DNA from: Euperipatoides rowelli
Taxonomy: Eukaryota; Onychophora; Udeonychophora; Euonychophora; Peripatopsidae
Length of the DNA stretch: 16,922 bases
Strand: one strand, 5' to 3'
Assembly (NCBI GenBank): GCA_003024985.2
Contig: PXIH01S0016480.1
Positions 1-8,877 of this stretch are shown here, one piece after another. How positions within the stretch are numbered: position 1 is the stretch's first letter; every line of letters begins with the position of its first letter. The notes beneath the pieces are model-generated. The model was given only the letters and a program-made list of their open reading frames with translations, did no database searches and was not told where the DNA came from. The position numbers and the translations under genes were made by a program.

Positions 1-1039
1 TCACTCACTCATTCTCTCTAGTGTCCTAGTATGCAAGATCTTGGGGATGGGTTCATTCAGACCACATTGGAAATACAATACAGATCATTCTATTGCCATC
101 ATGGGCACCAATCAAATCATTCTTGAGCATTTTATTCTAACCAATCAAATCATGGCATCACACATCATTCACTCACTCTCTCTCTCTCTCTCTCTCCCTC
201 TCACACATAAAAATTATGATTCTCAATCCTTAGTTCCCTGGCCAATAAGCCTGTTACATTAAAGTTTCTAAAAATAGTTAATAGATATGGCGTTCATAGC
301 TCAGGATTTCAATCCACCTTCGGAAGACAATATATTTCAATTAGTATATAGGATTCCAAAATTTTTCTTTATTTATAATGTAATTTTGACTTGTTTAACA
401 GAATGTCCATAATTTACTCAAGGATACTGATTTATGAAATCAGTCTACTATTAATTGAAATGATATCTTGATATACAATAATATCCACAACCATCTATGA
501 ATATAGGATTGGAAAGTACCTATTATCTTAGCCAATTAACACTTCATCGGCATGTTATCATTGTTTGTTTTCTTCTGATAGTTCCATGAAATAACTTCCC
601 ATAGGCCTACATGTAATAATGCTTAGAGGATCAAAACAACAAGTAACATTTTAATAATTAACTGATCTGTATTTGAAATATGTTGTATTAAATAGGTTTA
701 AGTAATCTCTTAATTGCTTTGTATTTATAACTTCAAATGTGTCTACACATAATATACAAAGTCCTACATGTAGTTGTGTTAAGGTCACTCTATGATTATT
801 TATCTACTGCACAAATACACAATCACAATAATTATACTGCTGAAATTACTTTAATAGATCCTCTTAATACATTAATAAAAGTGGGCAGTATGATTGAACA
901 TGAATAAATATAAATCCTCTATTTACTGCATTCAGCATACAACTTACTGTAATGTTTAAATTTACTCACATTAAACTTCACCTGCACCTTTATGACTAAT
1001 ATATATGTTGGTTCGCTGATACAATAAGATTTTATCATA
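1..1039. other. AT-rich non-coding stretch
   Basis: I find no convincing gene here on either strand. The visible content is a CT microsatellite near 176-202, a 14-base direct repeat (ACCAATCAAATCAT at 107-120 and 140-153), and scattered A/T runs. If the minus-strand open segment ending at 1040 is a true terminal exon, this stretch would hold its 3' untranslated region. A TTTATT at about 367-372, which is AATAAA on the minus strand, is one possible polyadenylation signal for it. Confidence 0.5.
176..202. repeat. (CT)n microsatellite
   Basis: An uninterrupted CT dinucleotide run of about ten units is followed by CCCTCTC. It is pure simple-sequence repeat and needs no coding explanation. A short open frame spanning it on the plus strand is low complexity and was not accepted as a gene. 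Confidence 0.95.
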
Positions 1040-1333
1040 TTAATAATCACTAATTCTCTGCCCTGGAAGTTGATCACTACTATCTACTTTGCATTCCTGA
1101 CAGCTTCGAGTTGATGAGAGAACAACATTTGTCTGTCTGAAAAAGTTGACTGCATCAAGATGTTTGTTTAATAATTGACAGATTGGAAATGGATCATTGA
1201 TAAACTGTGGTGACTTGTGGATTAATTGAGAAAAAGTAAGGAAAAATGACTTGATAATATCAGGAAAGAAGCTTTTTTTGTTTGTTTTATTTGAATCATT
1301 GGGATTGCCTTGTATTATAATTGTCTTCGATGT
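1040..1333 (-). CDS. candidate terminal exon, unknown host protein
   Basis: The minus strand stays open for 97 codons between a TGA (1334-1336) and a TAA (1040-1042). There is no ATG at the start, so this would be an internal-to-terminal exon fragment. The translation looks like real protein rather than AT noise. It contains FINDPFPICQLLNKHLDAV, then NFFRQTNVVLSSTRSCQECK, and ends DSSDQLPGQRISDY-stop. A Cys-x2-Cys pair (TGTCAGGAATGC on the minus strand) lies at 1091-1102. The pyrimidine-rich AACTTTTTCAG inside it could be an alternative splice acceptor. I do not recognise the protein family. In sequence this AT-rich a 97-codon gap can arise by chance, so the call rests on residue composition and on the locally higher GC near the stop. 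No downstream splice donor is needed because a stop is present. Confidence 0.33.
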   Translation of the reverse strand, partial: TSKTIIIQGNPNDSNKTNKKSFFPDIIKSFFLTFSQLIHKSPQFINDPFPICQLLNKHLDAVNFFRQTNVVLSSTRSCQECKVDSSDQLPGQRISDY

Positions 1334-2178
1334 TCATGTGGGCCAGTTAAACTGAATAAGTCATTTCAGTTTGAACATTATTAATTACCCATAATTTGAT
1401 TATTTAATATTAATTTAACTTTTTATTTTTTATCATTTACATATGTTTTTGTTTAAATTATTTTATTTTTTTAAGTCTTATTTACTGTATATATAGTTGT
1501 TTAATGAATCTAATGGTATCAAAAGCATAAAAAATGTAAATAAAGCCCATATCCTTCGGGGCTAGGGTAAATAATGCCTTGTATATAATATTGTTATTTT
1601 ATAGGTAAATAAATACACAATATTAATAATAAAAGAACTAAAAACTCCTTTGCATATACAAAACATTACTTTACTATTTGACGATAAAAAAGACTGTTAG
1701 TGACAAAAAAAAGGATCAGTGTAAGACGGCATGATGACCTGATTTTTTTTCTTCTAAAGAATACTATATACATAAGATAAAAAATCACACAAAGTTGACA
1801 TCTGACAAAAACTTTAGATATTATTACTGTACATAGAAATTTCACAGAGAGAATTACACTAATAGAATCAAACACTATAGAATTTGTAGTTAAGATATTA
1901 AATTGCAATCAACAATGATTTTTATAATGGATGATTTTTAAAGTCCATTTTTTAGTTCTTTTTAATCCAATCAAGACTATAAAATTTGATAGTCTTTCAT
2001 AAACTTGACTATATTTTTTTTTTTCATTTTGTTCCTCTAATGATTTTTGCACACTCTTAAAATACTACTTTAAACCGATATTTTTATAAAGAATAAAAAA
2101 TATTGAAAATCCACTTTAGAAACAAAGTTATTACATGCAGAAATATACCATGGTACATACTATCAATAGAATCTAACT
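1334..2178. other. AT-rich stretch without a supported gene
   Basis: Nothing recognisable was found. An 80-codon open frame on the minus strand at 1666-1908 is rich in Phe, Ile and Leu, as expected from translating A/T-rich DNA, and has no motif. A slightly GC-richer patch at about 1547-1566 (AGCCC...GGGCT) can form a 5-bp stem with a 10-base loop, but has no context that gives it a role. If the open segment ending at 2179 is a terminal exon, the right part of this stretch would be its 3' untranslated region. Confidence 0.5.
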
Positions 2179-2307
2179 TTATGTCCACTCTGGGGGTTGG
2201 GGGGCTTGACTGCGGTCTTGTTGACTAATTTGGCTTTCAAGCTTCACTTGGTTAGCATACGTTGACAGGAAATTTTTCTTAAGAATGTTTTCTAGCTTAA
2301 TTTCAAT
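2179..2307 (-). CDS. candidate terminal exon, unknown host protein
   Basis: The minus strand reads 42 codons from after a TAA (2308-2310) to a TAA stop (2179-2181). The peptide is strongly protein-like: NFLSTYANQVKLESQISQQ, then DRSQAPQPPEWT and stop. It is hydrophilic at first and then rich in Gln and Pro. The local base composition (CCCCCCAACCCCCAGAG on the sense strand) stands out against the surrounding A/T. There is no ATG, so an upstream exon at higher coordinates would be required. Weak AG acceptors (CTAG, TTAAG) lie in its first third. The opposite-strand reading is hydrophobic and less convincing. I do not recognise the protein. Two minus-strand segments about 850 bases apart both end in stops. 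They cannot be consecutive exons of one transcript in these frames, so they would be alternative 3' ends, separate genes or chance. Confidence 0.33.
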   Translation of the reverse strand: MEIKLENILKKNFLSTYANQVKLESQISQQDRSQAPQPPEWT

Positions 2308-4116
2308 TTAATTTATTTAAACTGTTTTTCTAATAGGTTTTAATTAAGTTACTTATTTATTTGTCTTGATATTTGTGAATAAATGTTAATTTTAAGCTAG
2401 TTGTTGATTAAGTAATTATTCATAGAGCCAATTAATTTTTTAAGTAAAAATATAAAAATAAAACATAATTTCATTTTATTCCTCCTCTAAGTAAACAGTA
2501 TGGCATTGACATTAAAAAGCAGCGTTGGACACCAAATGTGTTCATGAGATTCTTCGTATTACCAAAAGCCACCTCCTCTCAAAATGTTCCTTCTAAACAG
2601 TAACGTTCTTTGTATGCAGAACTTGCAATAAAAACATCACACAAAATTTAACACATTATTGGATAAATTCAATTTTTTCAGTAGCAAACAGTAAACATTT
2701 TTACATTTGTAATTATCAATCTATTTGTTTTCTTTCAGTCAGCACAATTAAGTGTAAGTAAACCATTTTCACAATATATTTGATATTTATTGTACAATAG
2801 AAAAATCCTTTTAATAATTTATCTTTGCTATAATCATTAAAATGTATATTATCAAGAATTTTGTATATTTATTAAAGCGATTCAAACTAAAAATTTCAAA
2901 CAAGAAAATGAAAATTAACCCAAACTACCATTTTCCCTAAGGTAAGTTGCTTAACTAAAAGATAACAATGAAGTTTTTTTTTTTTTTTTCAAAATATTAA
3001 TCTCATGATAGATGATTTTAATGAATTAACCCTTTCCACTCCACATTAAATTTGAAAAATCGATTTTTTTTATAATATATTATAATACAAAATGTAAACT
3101 GGAATGAAGTATATCAATTTTGGTATTATTAATTTATTTATTCCATTCATTTTTGATGAACCGACATACAAACTATTCATTTGCAGATTTTATATTTTAA
3201 ATTATTATCCATATAGAGCATTATCATTTAAGATGCTCTTAGCCTCTCCAAAGTCAACTTCAAAAATTAATATTATTTGTATTTCCCTTTTTTAACAAAT
3301 AATGATCAATGTTAGTACCTGAAGTTAAATCTAATTAAACTTTTTATAGTTAATTACAGATTATGTTAATTGTTCAAAAGTTGCATAATCTTCAAAGCCT
3401 TATAACATTATTTTTGTCAGCACAAAAAATAGACAGATCATCACAATATAATAAGACCATAAGGTTATGTATAGAACTGGCAACTTTAATACCTTAATTA
3501 ATACCTTTAATAAATATGTTCATAGTTTGCATTAGCTCAAGAATACAAAGACATACTTAGTGGGATCCATAAAATATACTATTCTTAATAATCGCAGAAT
3601 CATCATTATGTATTTTGTATCAAAGTCTTGTTTTTTTTTTTTGTTTTTTTTTTCATTTATAATCTTAATGCTACTGACTAGTTTATTTCGTTGTCACCAA
3701 AATATTTCTTAATAACTCAAGATAGATTCTCATTATGAACCATAGTGAACTATTTAAGAAGTCAATTCTAACAAAGCTTTTTTTTTAACATCCACATTGA
3801 CTATTGTAAAGCATTATATAATAATGTCACAAATGATTGATTAATTACTATTTGTTTAACAGATGTAATTTTCTCAGTTAAAATCATGTCACAGAATTAT
3901 TTTCTTAATTTGTTTATGTAATTCTCATTATTAAATGGGTCTAATCATAAAAATGTTATTTTGTAGAAGCCAAAGCCTTTTTTTTTTTTTTTACAATTGG
4001 AAGCTGTGTTATCTTCCCCTATATAGAGATATTTATCATGTTTTACTCATAGATAGTTATCAGGTTGATAAGGTAAGGAATTAAAAAGTAAATTCATTAA
4101 TAAAAAAACTACCCCC
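2308..4116. other. AT-rich stretch, no supported gene
   Basis: The stretch is mostly A/T with poly-T tracts, for example 16 T at 2974-2989 and long tracts near 3629 and 3980. A 14-bp palindrome TATAATATATTATA lies at 3071-3084. A less AT-rich patch at about 2500-2640 gives two short open pieces on the minus strand separated by a TGA, which is not enough to call a gene. Good-looking plus-strand donors occur at 2942 (AAG|GTAAGT) and about 4073 (AAG|GTAAGG), without an assignable upstream exon. The 63-codon open frame at 3104-3295 is A/T-derived and motif-free. Confidence 0.45.
2739..2753 (+). other. microexon-like segment between splice signals
   Basis: A pyrimidine-rich tract ending TTTTCTTTCAG is followed by 15 bases (TCAGCACAATTAAGT) and then a consensus donor GTAAGT at 2754-2759. 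Fifteen bases is a whole number of codons and could encode Ser-Ala-Gln-Leu-Ser. The last exon base is T rather than the usual G, which weakens the donor. No neighbouring exons on the plus strand can be paired with it, so this is only a candidate. Confidence 0.15.
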
Positions 4117-4201
4117 AGAGCATGCACAAGACAAGATAGTGATCATCGTGAAAGCAATTTTTTTAGCTCTGTGAGATAGAAATCCTTGGTTTTTACAATT
4201 G

Positions 4202-5501
4202 ATGAAGGACTTGTTGGAAGATGTTGATAATATGTCAGATAATTATTAAATTCTTGAAAAGTTTGGTTTTGGGGACAAGGAGTTGAAAAATTATTATGAT
4301 GAAAGAAGCAGTTTATAGTGAAGGTGGGAATGTTTATGTTGATGTTGCTGAATGGATGGAAATGGTGGGGCAGCAAAATGTTACTGGGATATTTTATCCT
4401 AGGAATGGTAAATATATTGGTTGAAGCTGAAAACTAAAGAAATTAAAAAGTTGTTGGATGGTAATTTGGTTACGTTGGGGGGGGGGGGTAATTACATTAT
4501 ACCAGCATATTGGGGTGGGGTGGGAGAGACCATTTTAATGTGTGACCATTGTATTCCGATTCATAAGGATTATTCTTTACTCAAGGAGGAGATAAGAAAG
4601 TATATGGATAATCTGCATTTTGAGAATGAAACAGAAGTGTATAAAAATGGATTGATTTTGATCACTAATGTGGTAAAGATAAAGGGAATATTGGTCAATA
4701 AGTTTTCAGTGATTGGGTGATTGGTAGATCACGGTAGATAACATGCCTCATGTCATGAATTTAGGTAAGGATTAAGTGTTGTTAACGATTAAGGGGAGTT
4801 CCCCCAGTTGTTTAAAATGTGATGAAAAGGTCAATATAGGTAATCAATGCTTGAAAAGTAAATGTATTAAATACAATGTTTATTATGAGGGGACTCCTGA
4901 TGATTGTGTGGCAAAAGGATTGAAATACTCGTATGCTAAAGCAGTGGAGGTGGGTAACAAAATAGAAAGAATAGTGCAAAATACTAAGAAAGTTAAGGAT
5001 GTGAATTATCTGGAGTTGGATGTGATGAATAAAGGGGGAGCTGGAGGGTTTGAGGTGACTAAGGCGGCTTTAGAGGAGGGAGCACGAGTACCGGTTAAGG
5101 ATTTGGTGGTGAAAAGTCATGAGGTGAGTAACGCCAGAGAATGACTTACAGGTGCATCCGGTTCTATGGTGACTTTAGTGCAAGACAAGATGGACATAGT
5201 GAGTGATGGAAAAATGCTAAATATTGCTTATTCTATTGGTACTGAGAATACCTGGCTGAGTTTAAGAAGAAGTGGAAGAAGGAAAAATAAACCTCCTGCA
5301 TTTGCAGAAAACATGGTGGAGGTAAGTAGCAATGAAATTAAACTTAGTAAAAAGTCAAAAATTGATTTGGCTGTAATGGTGGAATGTGAGGGAATGAAGG
5401 AGATATGGAAGTGGGGAATGAGAATGTTTAAAGGACATTGTCAAGGAAAGAAGCGTTTTTCTAATTTTGTTGTGTTTGTGTTTGGACTAATTAGTTACTG
5501 A
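4202..5501 (+). pseudogene. LINE-A ORF1 (RNA-binding protein), broken
   Basis: ORF1 proteins of such elements bind the element RNA and form the ribonucleoprotein. The first likely ATG is at 4202 (MKDLLEDVDNMSDNY, then TAA at 4247-4249 where CAA would fit, then ILEKFGFGDKELKNYYDER). The frame shifts to 4296-4424 (EGGNVYVDVAEWMEMVGQQN), then 4421-4720, 4776-5144 and 5166-5501. In the 4776-5144 piece, CLKCDEKVNIGNQC fits the zinc knuckle C-x2-C-x4-H-x4-C with the His replaced by Asn. It is followed directly by a second, more eroded knuckle (CIKYNVYYEGTPDDC, second Cys now Tyr). A basic stretch RRSGRRKNKPPA lies in the last piece. A 12-base G run at 4477-4488 sits in the second piece and may have changed length. 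It cannot make a whole protein. Confidence 0.75.
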
Positions 5502-5512
5502 TATTAATATAG

Positions 5513-5528
5513 TTTTTTTTTTTTTTTT
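5513..5528. repeat. T16 tract between ORF1 and ORF2
   Basis: Sixteen consecutive T lie between the last ORF1 stop (5499-5501) and the first ORF2 ATG at 5530. It is a homopolymer in the short inter-ORF spacer. No role can be assigned from sequence. Confidence 0.9.
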
Positions 5529-5529
5529 A

Positions 5530-6284
5530 ATGATCATGATTTATTTAAAAAATTTGAAAGTTGTTGCCCTAAATTTAAGGGGGCTTAATAACTTGAATAA
5601 AGCTAAGGTGTTGAATAAAATTATAATTTTTAATGCTGATGTTTTCTGGTTTCAGGAGTTGAAGATGGCGAAGGGGAAGGCAGAGATTAATGTTTGAGCT
5701 AATTTTGCAACAAAATATGTAATTTATGAACATAGGTTGGAGACTACGAGATTGGGAATGGTAATTATGGTGGACAGGTATGTAAACACTTATGTTACGA
5801 ATAATGGTGTTATTAATGAATGTGCTATGTTTATTAGACTGGTCTATAAGGATCTGAATTTAATAATTGATATTGTGCATGTTCCTTTATTGACTAGTGA
5901 GTAAAAAAACTTTTATGGAACAATTGCAAAATATAATGCATTTTGAGTGGTAATAAGCTTTTAATGAGCCACTTTAATGTTTCAACTTGCTCAGGATGAA
6001 AATAATTTGAAGAAGTTTTTGGGTAGAAATGATTTAATGGACCTGGCGATTGTTGCAAAAACTAATTACAGCATTTTAATATGATAAGTGATGCACATTC
6101 TAAAAATTGTATGGACAGGGCATTAATGAATTTAGTTATGGATTGTGACTACAGTATGCAGTATAATTGGATGCCTTTTTTGGATCATTTGTTGATTGTT
6201 TTAGAAATGAGGGAAAAAATGGAGTGCATAGAAAGACTGTTTATAAGAGGGGATATATACAGCATTGTGAAGGAATATTGGTGA
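5530..6284 (+). pseudogene. LINE-A ORF2 endonuclease domain (APE-like), broken
   Basis: This domain nicks target DNA in intact LINEs. The ATG at 5530 begins a run containing VVALNLRGLNN (metal-site Asn) and FWFQEL (catalytic Glu). A TGA at 5695-5697 interrupts it, but the same frame continues (RLETTRLGMVIMVDRYVNTY) to TAA at 5902-5904. The frame then changes: KTFMEQLQNIMHFEW from 5909 in one frame, NKLLMSHFNV at 5952-5981 in another, then NNLKKFLGRNDLMDLAIV from about 6001 in a third. The core GDFN motif has become SHFN (His at 5970-5972), so the catalytic Asp is lost. From 6081, MDRALMNLVMDC leads to MPFLDHLLIVLEM, where the usual S-D-H is now L-D-H at 6180-6188. At least four frame changes or stops make it non-functional. 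Confidence 0.8.
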
Positions 6285-6778
6285 GAGAAGTGGTGGAACA
6301 TAAGTTGTTGGGGGCTAATCTAAGTGTTGTATTTAAATAGATTTTGCCTAAGGGGATGATATATGGAAAAATGACTCTTGAGCATGTGAGGAGACAACGA
6401 TGTATTAAAATTGAGTTGGAAGTGTCTTATTTAAAAATGAATGAGGTTGTTAATAATAAGGCAAATTATTATTTAATAATTGAATTAAAATATCGGATCC
6501 AATATTTGAAGGAAGTCAATAGAAAATATCTTGTGGTGAAAATGTAGAATGGATAATATTGATAATGTGTATATGCAGAATGGATGATGCACGGGAAGTT
6601 GAAAAAATGAGTTTTTTAATGTTGCAGTGACTAGAATAAGGGAGGACATTTATGATAATAATGCTGATATTGTTACTGGTGTGCAGCAGGAGTATGTGCA
6701 GCAGATGGAGAGGCATATTGAGAGGATTGAGATGGAGAGGCCATATGTGACTTTTTTGTATCGAAAAATTATGGAAAT
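6285..6778 (+). pseudogene. LINE-A ORF2 linker between endonuclease and RT
   Basis: This region joins the two catalytic domains. Readable pieces are charged and helix-like. One at 6344-6547 contains KMTLEHVRRQRCIKIELE and YLKEVNRKYLVVKM. A second piece after a further frame change, at about 6615-6790, contains TRIREDIYDNNADI and QQEYVQQMERHIERIEMERP. The latter resembles the segment just before the RT fingers in LINE ORF2. It has no catalytic motifs. It is separated from its neighbours by stops. Confidence 0.55.
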
Positions 6779-7097
6779 TTGGGATTGCAAGAGCAGATGA
6801 ATGACTCAGCATTTACAATAGAGAAAATGGAAATGGCTATTGGTAAAGGAAAGAATAACTTAATGCCTGGACCTGAAGGACTAAAAGCGGGCAGATATAA
6901 AACTTTTGATGTAGGGATTAAAAATATTTTATTACAATGCTTTAATGAAATAATGGATAAAGAGAATAATGATTTGAGTTTTGCTGAAATGAAGAAAATT
7001 TATTTGAAAATTATCACTAAGGCAAATAAGGCTAATATTGCACTTATGAATGAGGATCAGAAGATAATACAGAGGATGATTTTGGGATCCTTAAATA

Positions 7098-7109
7098 GGG
7101 GGGGGGGGG
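7098..7109 (+). repeat. G12 homopolymer in RT region
   Basis: Twelve consecutive G lie between readable RT segments that are in different frames, so slippage in this run is a simple explanation for one frameshift. A similar G12 run lies in ORF1 at 4477-4488, and a 15-base run (C on the plus strand) lies in the endonuclease of LINE-B. Confidence 0.9.
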
Positions 7110-7181
7110 TTGGAATAGTATTCCTCATAGTGTGTTTGGTATTAAGGGGAGGACAATAAGATTGACCATTATAGTGCATCA

Positions 7182-7242
7182 TATTATTCCCAATCCTTCC
7201 CTCTTTATGGTTTGTATAAAGAGGGAAGGATTGGGAATAATA
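7182..7242. repeat. perfect 27-bp inverted repeat with 7-base loop
   Basis: Bases 7182-7208 are the exact reverse complement of 7216-7242, with loop GGTTTGT at 7209-7215. The arm contains CCCAATCCTTCCCTC and its complement. The purine-rich right arm fits the coding strand of the RT and reads on into RWLAKIDMKN. The pyrimidine-rich left arm does not fit, so the left arm looks like an inverted copy of the right. Perfect arms in an otherwise eroded pseudogene imply a recent event or a sequencing/assembly artefact. Confidence 0.95.
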
Positions 7243-7870
7243 GGTGGTTGGCTAAGATAGATATGAAAAATAGGCTTACTAAACTGCTGTGTAAAGTGTT
7301 GGAGTGCAAATATGTTGCCTTTATGAACAATAAGGTTCATGGCCGATTTCAATATTTGAGGAATTCCATATGACAGGGTACACCTTTGTCACCAATTATA
7401 TATATTTTTTATTTAATGAATTGAAGGGAAAAATAATGACTCAAGTGGAAGGACATTGGGTAATGAACAATGTGGGGAAAATTAATTTAATTACTTATTT
7501 AGATGACATTTCTGTGCCATTGAAAGGTATGAAGGACATGAAGGTGTTGCATGGTATTATAGAGGAATTTGTAGAAAGTACTGGTTCAGTGGTTAACTTT
7601 GAAAGGTTCTACATTTACGAAGTTGTGAACTGTAAAAATGTTACGTTTAAGAGTTATAGGGGTAGACATAAGAAAAATTTAAGTATACAGTTTCCAATTG
7701 AAGGAAGAAAATATACAAATAATTTTATTCAAGGGTTTTGGGAGGAGATTGAGAAAAAATGGATTGGCAGGGTTGATCTGAGGATGATGAGGAGTATTAA
7801 TACATTAATATTGACTAAATTGAATATTTTTTTTACCTTTTATAAGCTTGAATAAAATGGTGATTAAAAA

Positions 7871-8709
7871 GATTGGTCGAGTGCTTCAGAGAATGGTCTT
7901 CAATAAATAAAATTTGTTGGCTTCTTATAAGGGTAAGTTTCCTAGAACTAGAGTGTGGTTAGGTCTATTGAATATTGAATATTTAAAGAAGATTCAGTAG
8001 TATAGGATTGTGAATATTTTTTTTAGAAATGATGATATTTTGGGCAAAATTTTTGTGGTTGGGGGTAGGCTTAAGGATACTTTGTAAGGGGATGGTTTAA
8101 GAATTATGAGGGTATTGCTGATATGTTAAGGGATAATCAATTAATGACTATAAACACTAAAAAGCTAACAATGGTGTTGATGAATGAGGATAAGCATTTT
8201 TTTAATTATAGGGGAAGGGGGGGGGTTAATCTTAATGTGGTGATTCATTTGAAGGCTATGGGAAATTTTGCTAACTTTATGGTTAAAGTGGTACTGGGGA
8301 TTTTGCCTACAAGGGATAGGATGAATAAATTGGGATTTGTGGGTGTGGGACTCAAATGTTTGTCCAATGTGTGGGGGTGAGGAAGAAACAATGGATTATT
8401 TTTTTATGTATGAGGTGGTTACTGTCTCTTTGAAGAATGTGATAAGTTTTTTTTTTATGGAAGGGGAATTTGTTAATGGGTTTTGGTGAGAGAATGTTCC
8501 AAAAAAATTTTGAAATATTTCTGGTTGATTGGGATTTCATTTTGGAAATTTAGATATGTAAGGGTCTTTCAGAGGGACAGTGTGGTTGCTTTTCAGAGTA
8601 TTTTTTAAAAGAGTTAAATAACTTTTATATCCATGATTTGTTTAGATTGCCACAAAATGTGGTGGATTCTTTATGGAATAAGGAGTTATTAATGGTTCCT
8701 ATTGTGTAG
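7871..8709 (+). pseudogene. LINE-A ORF2 C-terminal region with zinc ribbon
   Basis: The C-terminal part of LINE ORF2 contacts nucleic acid. The readable piece at 8123-8380 contains NFANFMVKVVLGILPTRDRM, as expected just before the ribbon. After a frame change comes CPMCGGEEETMDYFFMYE, with the CxxC at 8361-8372. The usual His is now Tyr, and the last Cys of C-x2-C-x7-H-x4-C is not found at its place. After further breaks, the reading KELNNFYIHDLFRLPQNVV and SLWNKELLMVPIV ends at TAG 8707-8709, which I take as the ORF2 stop. No RNase H domain is seen between the RT and the end. Confidence 0.7.
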
Positions 8710-8877
8710 GAATTATGGGTGAATTTGATGGTTTGAGGGTGTGGGGAAGGTGGGCTGGTCATGGATTTGTTGTAGGATTGTAATTCTGGTGATTATGTTT
8801 TTTTTTTTTAATTTATTATTGATTTTTGTCAATGATTATACATATTTTGTTTTACTTAATAAAAGTAAAAAAAAAAA
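8710..8877 (+). other. LINE-A 3' untranslated region and A tail
   Basis: It runs from the ORF2 stop to an 11-base A tail (8867-8877). It holds a poly-T tract near 8800 and the polyadenylation signal. Bases 8850-8857 (TTTTACTT) pair perfectly with 8863-8870, giving an 8-bp stem whose 5-base loop AATAA carries most of the AATAAA signal. Confidence 0.7.
8858..8863 (+). promoter_or_regulatory. polyadenylation signal AATAAA of LINE-A
   Basis: AATAAA lies three bases before the final A tail and inside a small predicted hairpin. Its position at the end of the element, just before the tail, supports a real signal, although it is closer to the tail than usual for cellular mRNAs. Confidence 0.6.

Larger units (their letters stand above)
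6779..7870 (+). pseudogene. LINE-A ORF2 reverse transcriptase domain, broken
   Basis: The fingers segment at 6779-7159 contains FTIEKMEMAIGKGKNN and the PGPDG-type motif as PGPEG (6866-6880), then LLQCFNEIMDKEN. At about 7034-7070 the text runs NIALMNEDQKII, so the usual N-Y-R-P-I-S block is missing, apparently deleted. A 12-base G run (7098-7109) precedes a frame change into VFGIKGRTIRLTIIVHHII, the F-x-GR-x-I box. After the inverted repeat, palm sequence WLAKIDMKN continues. RNSI, then TGA (7371-7373), then QGTPLSP matches the RQG-x-PLSP box with Arg changed to stop. The catalytic box is YLDD at 7496-7507, where other elements usually have YADD or YVDD, followed by ESTGSVVNFERF. Both catalytic Asp residues are present, but the protein is broken. 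Confidence 0.85.
4117..8877 (+). mobile_element. decayed non-LTR retrotransposon (LINE-A), near full length
   Basis: The layout from left to right is a short leader, ORF1 with zinc-knuckle remnants, ORF2 with endonuclease, reverse transcriptase and zinc ribbon, then a stop, a 3' untranslated region of about 170 bases, AATAAA and an 11-base A tail. No RNase H or LTRs are seen. The endonuclease start (VVALNLRGLNN) and the C-terminal CxxC ribbon resemble the L1/Tx1 group, which is a family-level comparison from memory. The sense strand is C-poor: at 6541-6660 I count 31 G and 6 C. The 5' end is not firmly set. Bases 4102-4115 (seven A, then CTACCCC) match 8871-8884 at 13 of 14 positions, which may be an old target-site duplication, though it is low complexity. 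The copy is dead, with many stops and frameshifts. Confidence 0.85.

Noticed and set aside
1040-1140. Plus-strand reading FSALEVDHYYLLCIPDSFEL over the minus-strand exon candidate
   Set aside because: Only about 29 codons are open, against 97 on the minus strand; kept as the less likely alternative.
1666-1908. 80-codon minus-strand frame
   Set aside because: Composition matches A/T-rich noise and no motif or splice context was found.
4143-4376. Minus-strand frame over the LINE-A 5' part
   Set aside because: Antisense to readable ORF1 sequence; a shadow of the C-poor coding strand.
6516-6812. 98-codon minus-strand frame
   Set aside because: Antisense to the ORF2 linker, rich in His, Ser and Ile, as expected from reversing a C-poor strand.
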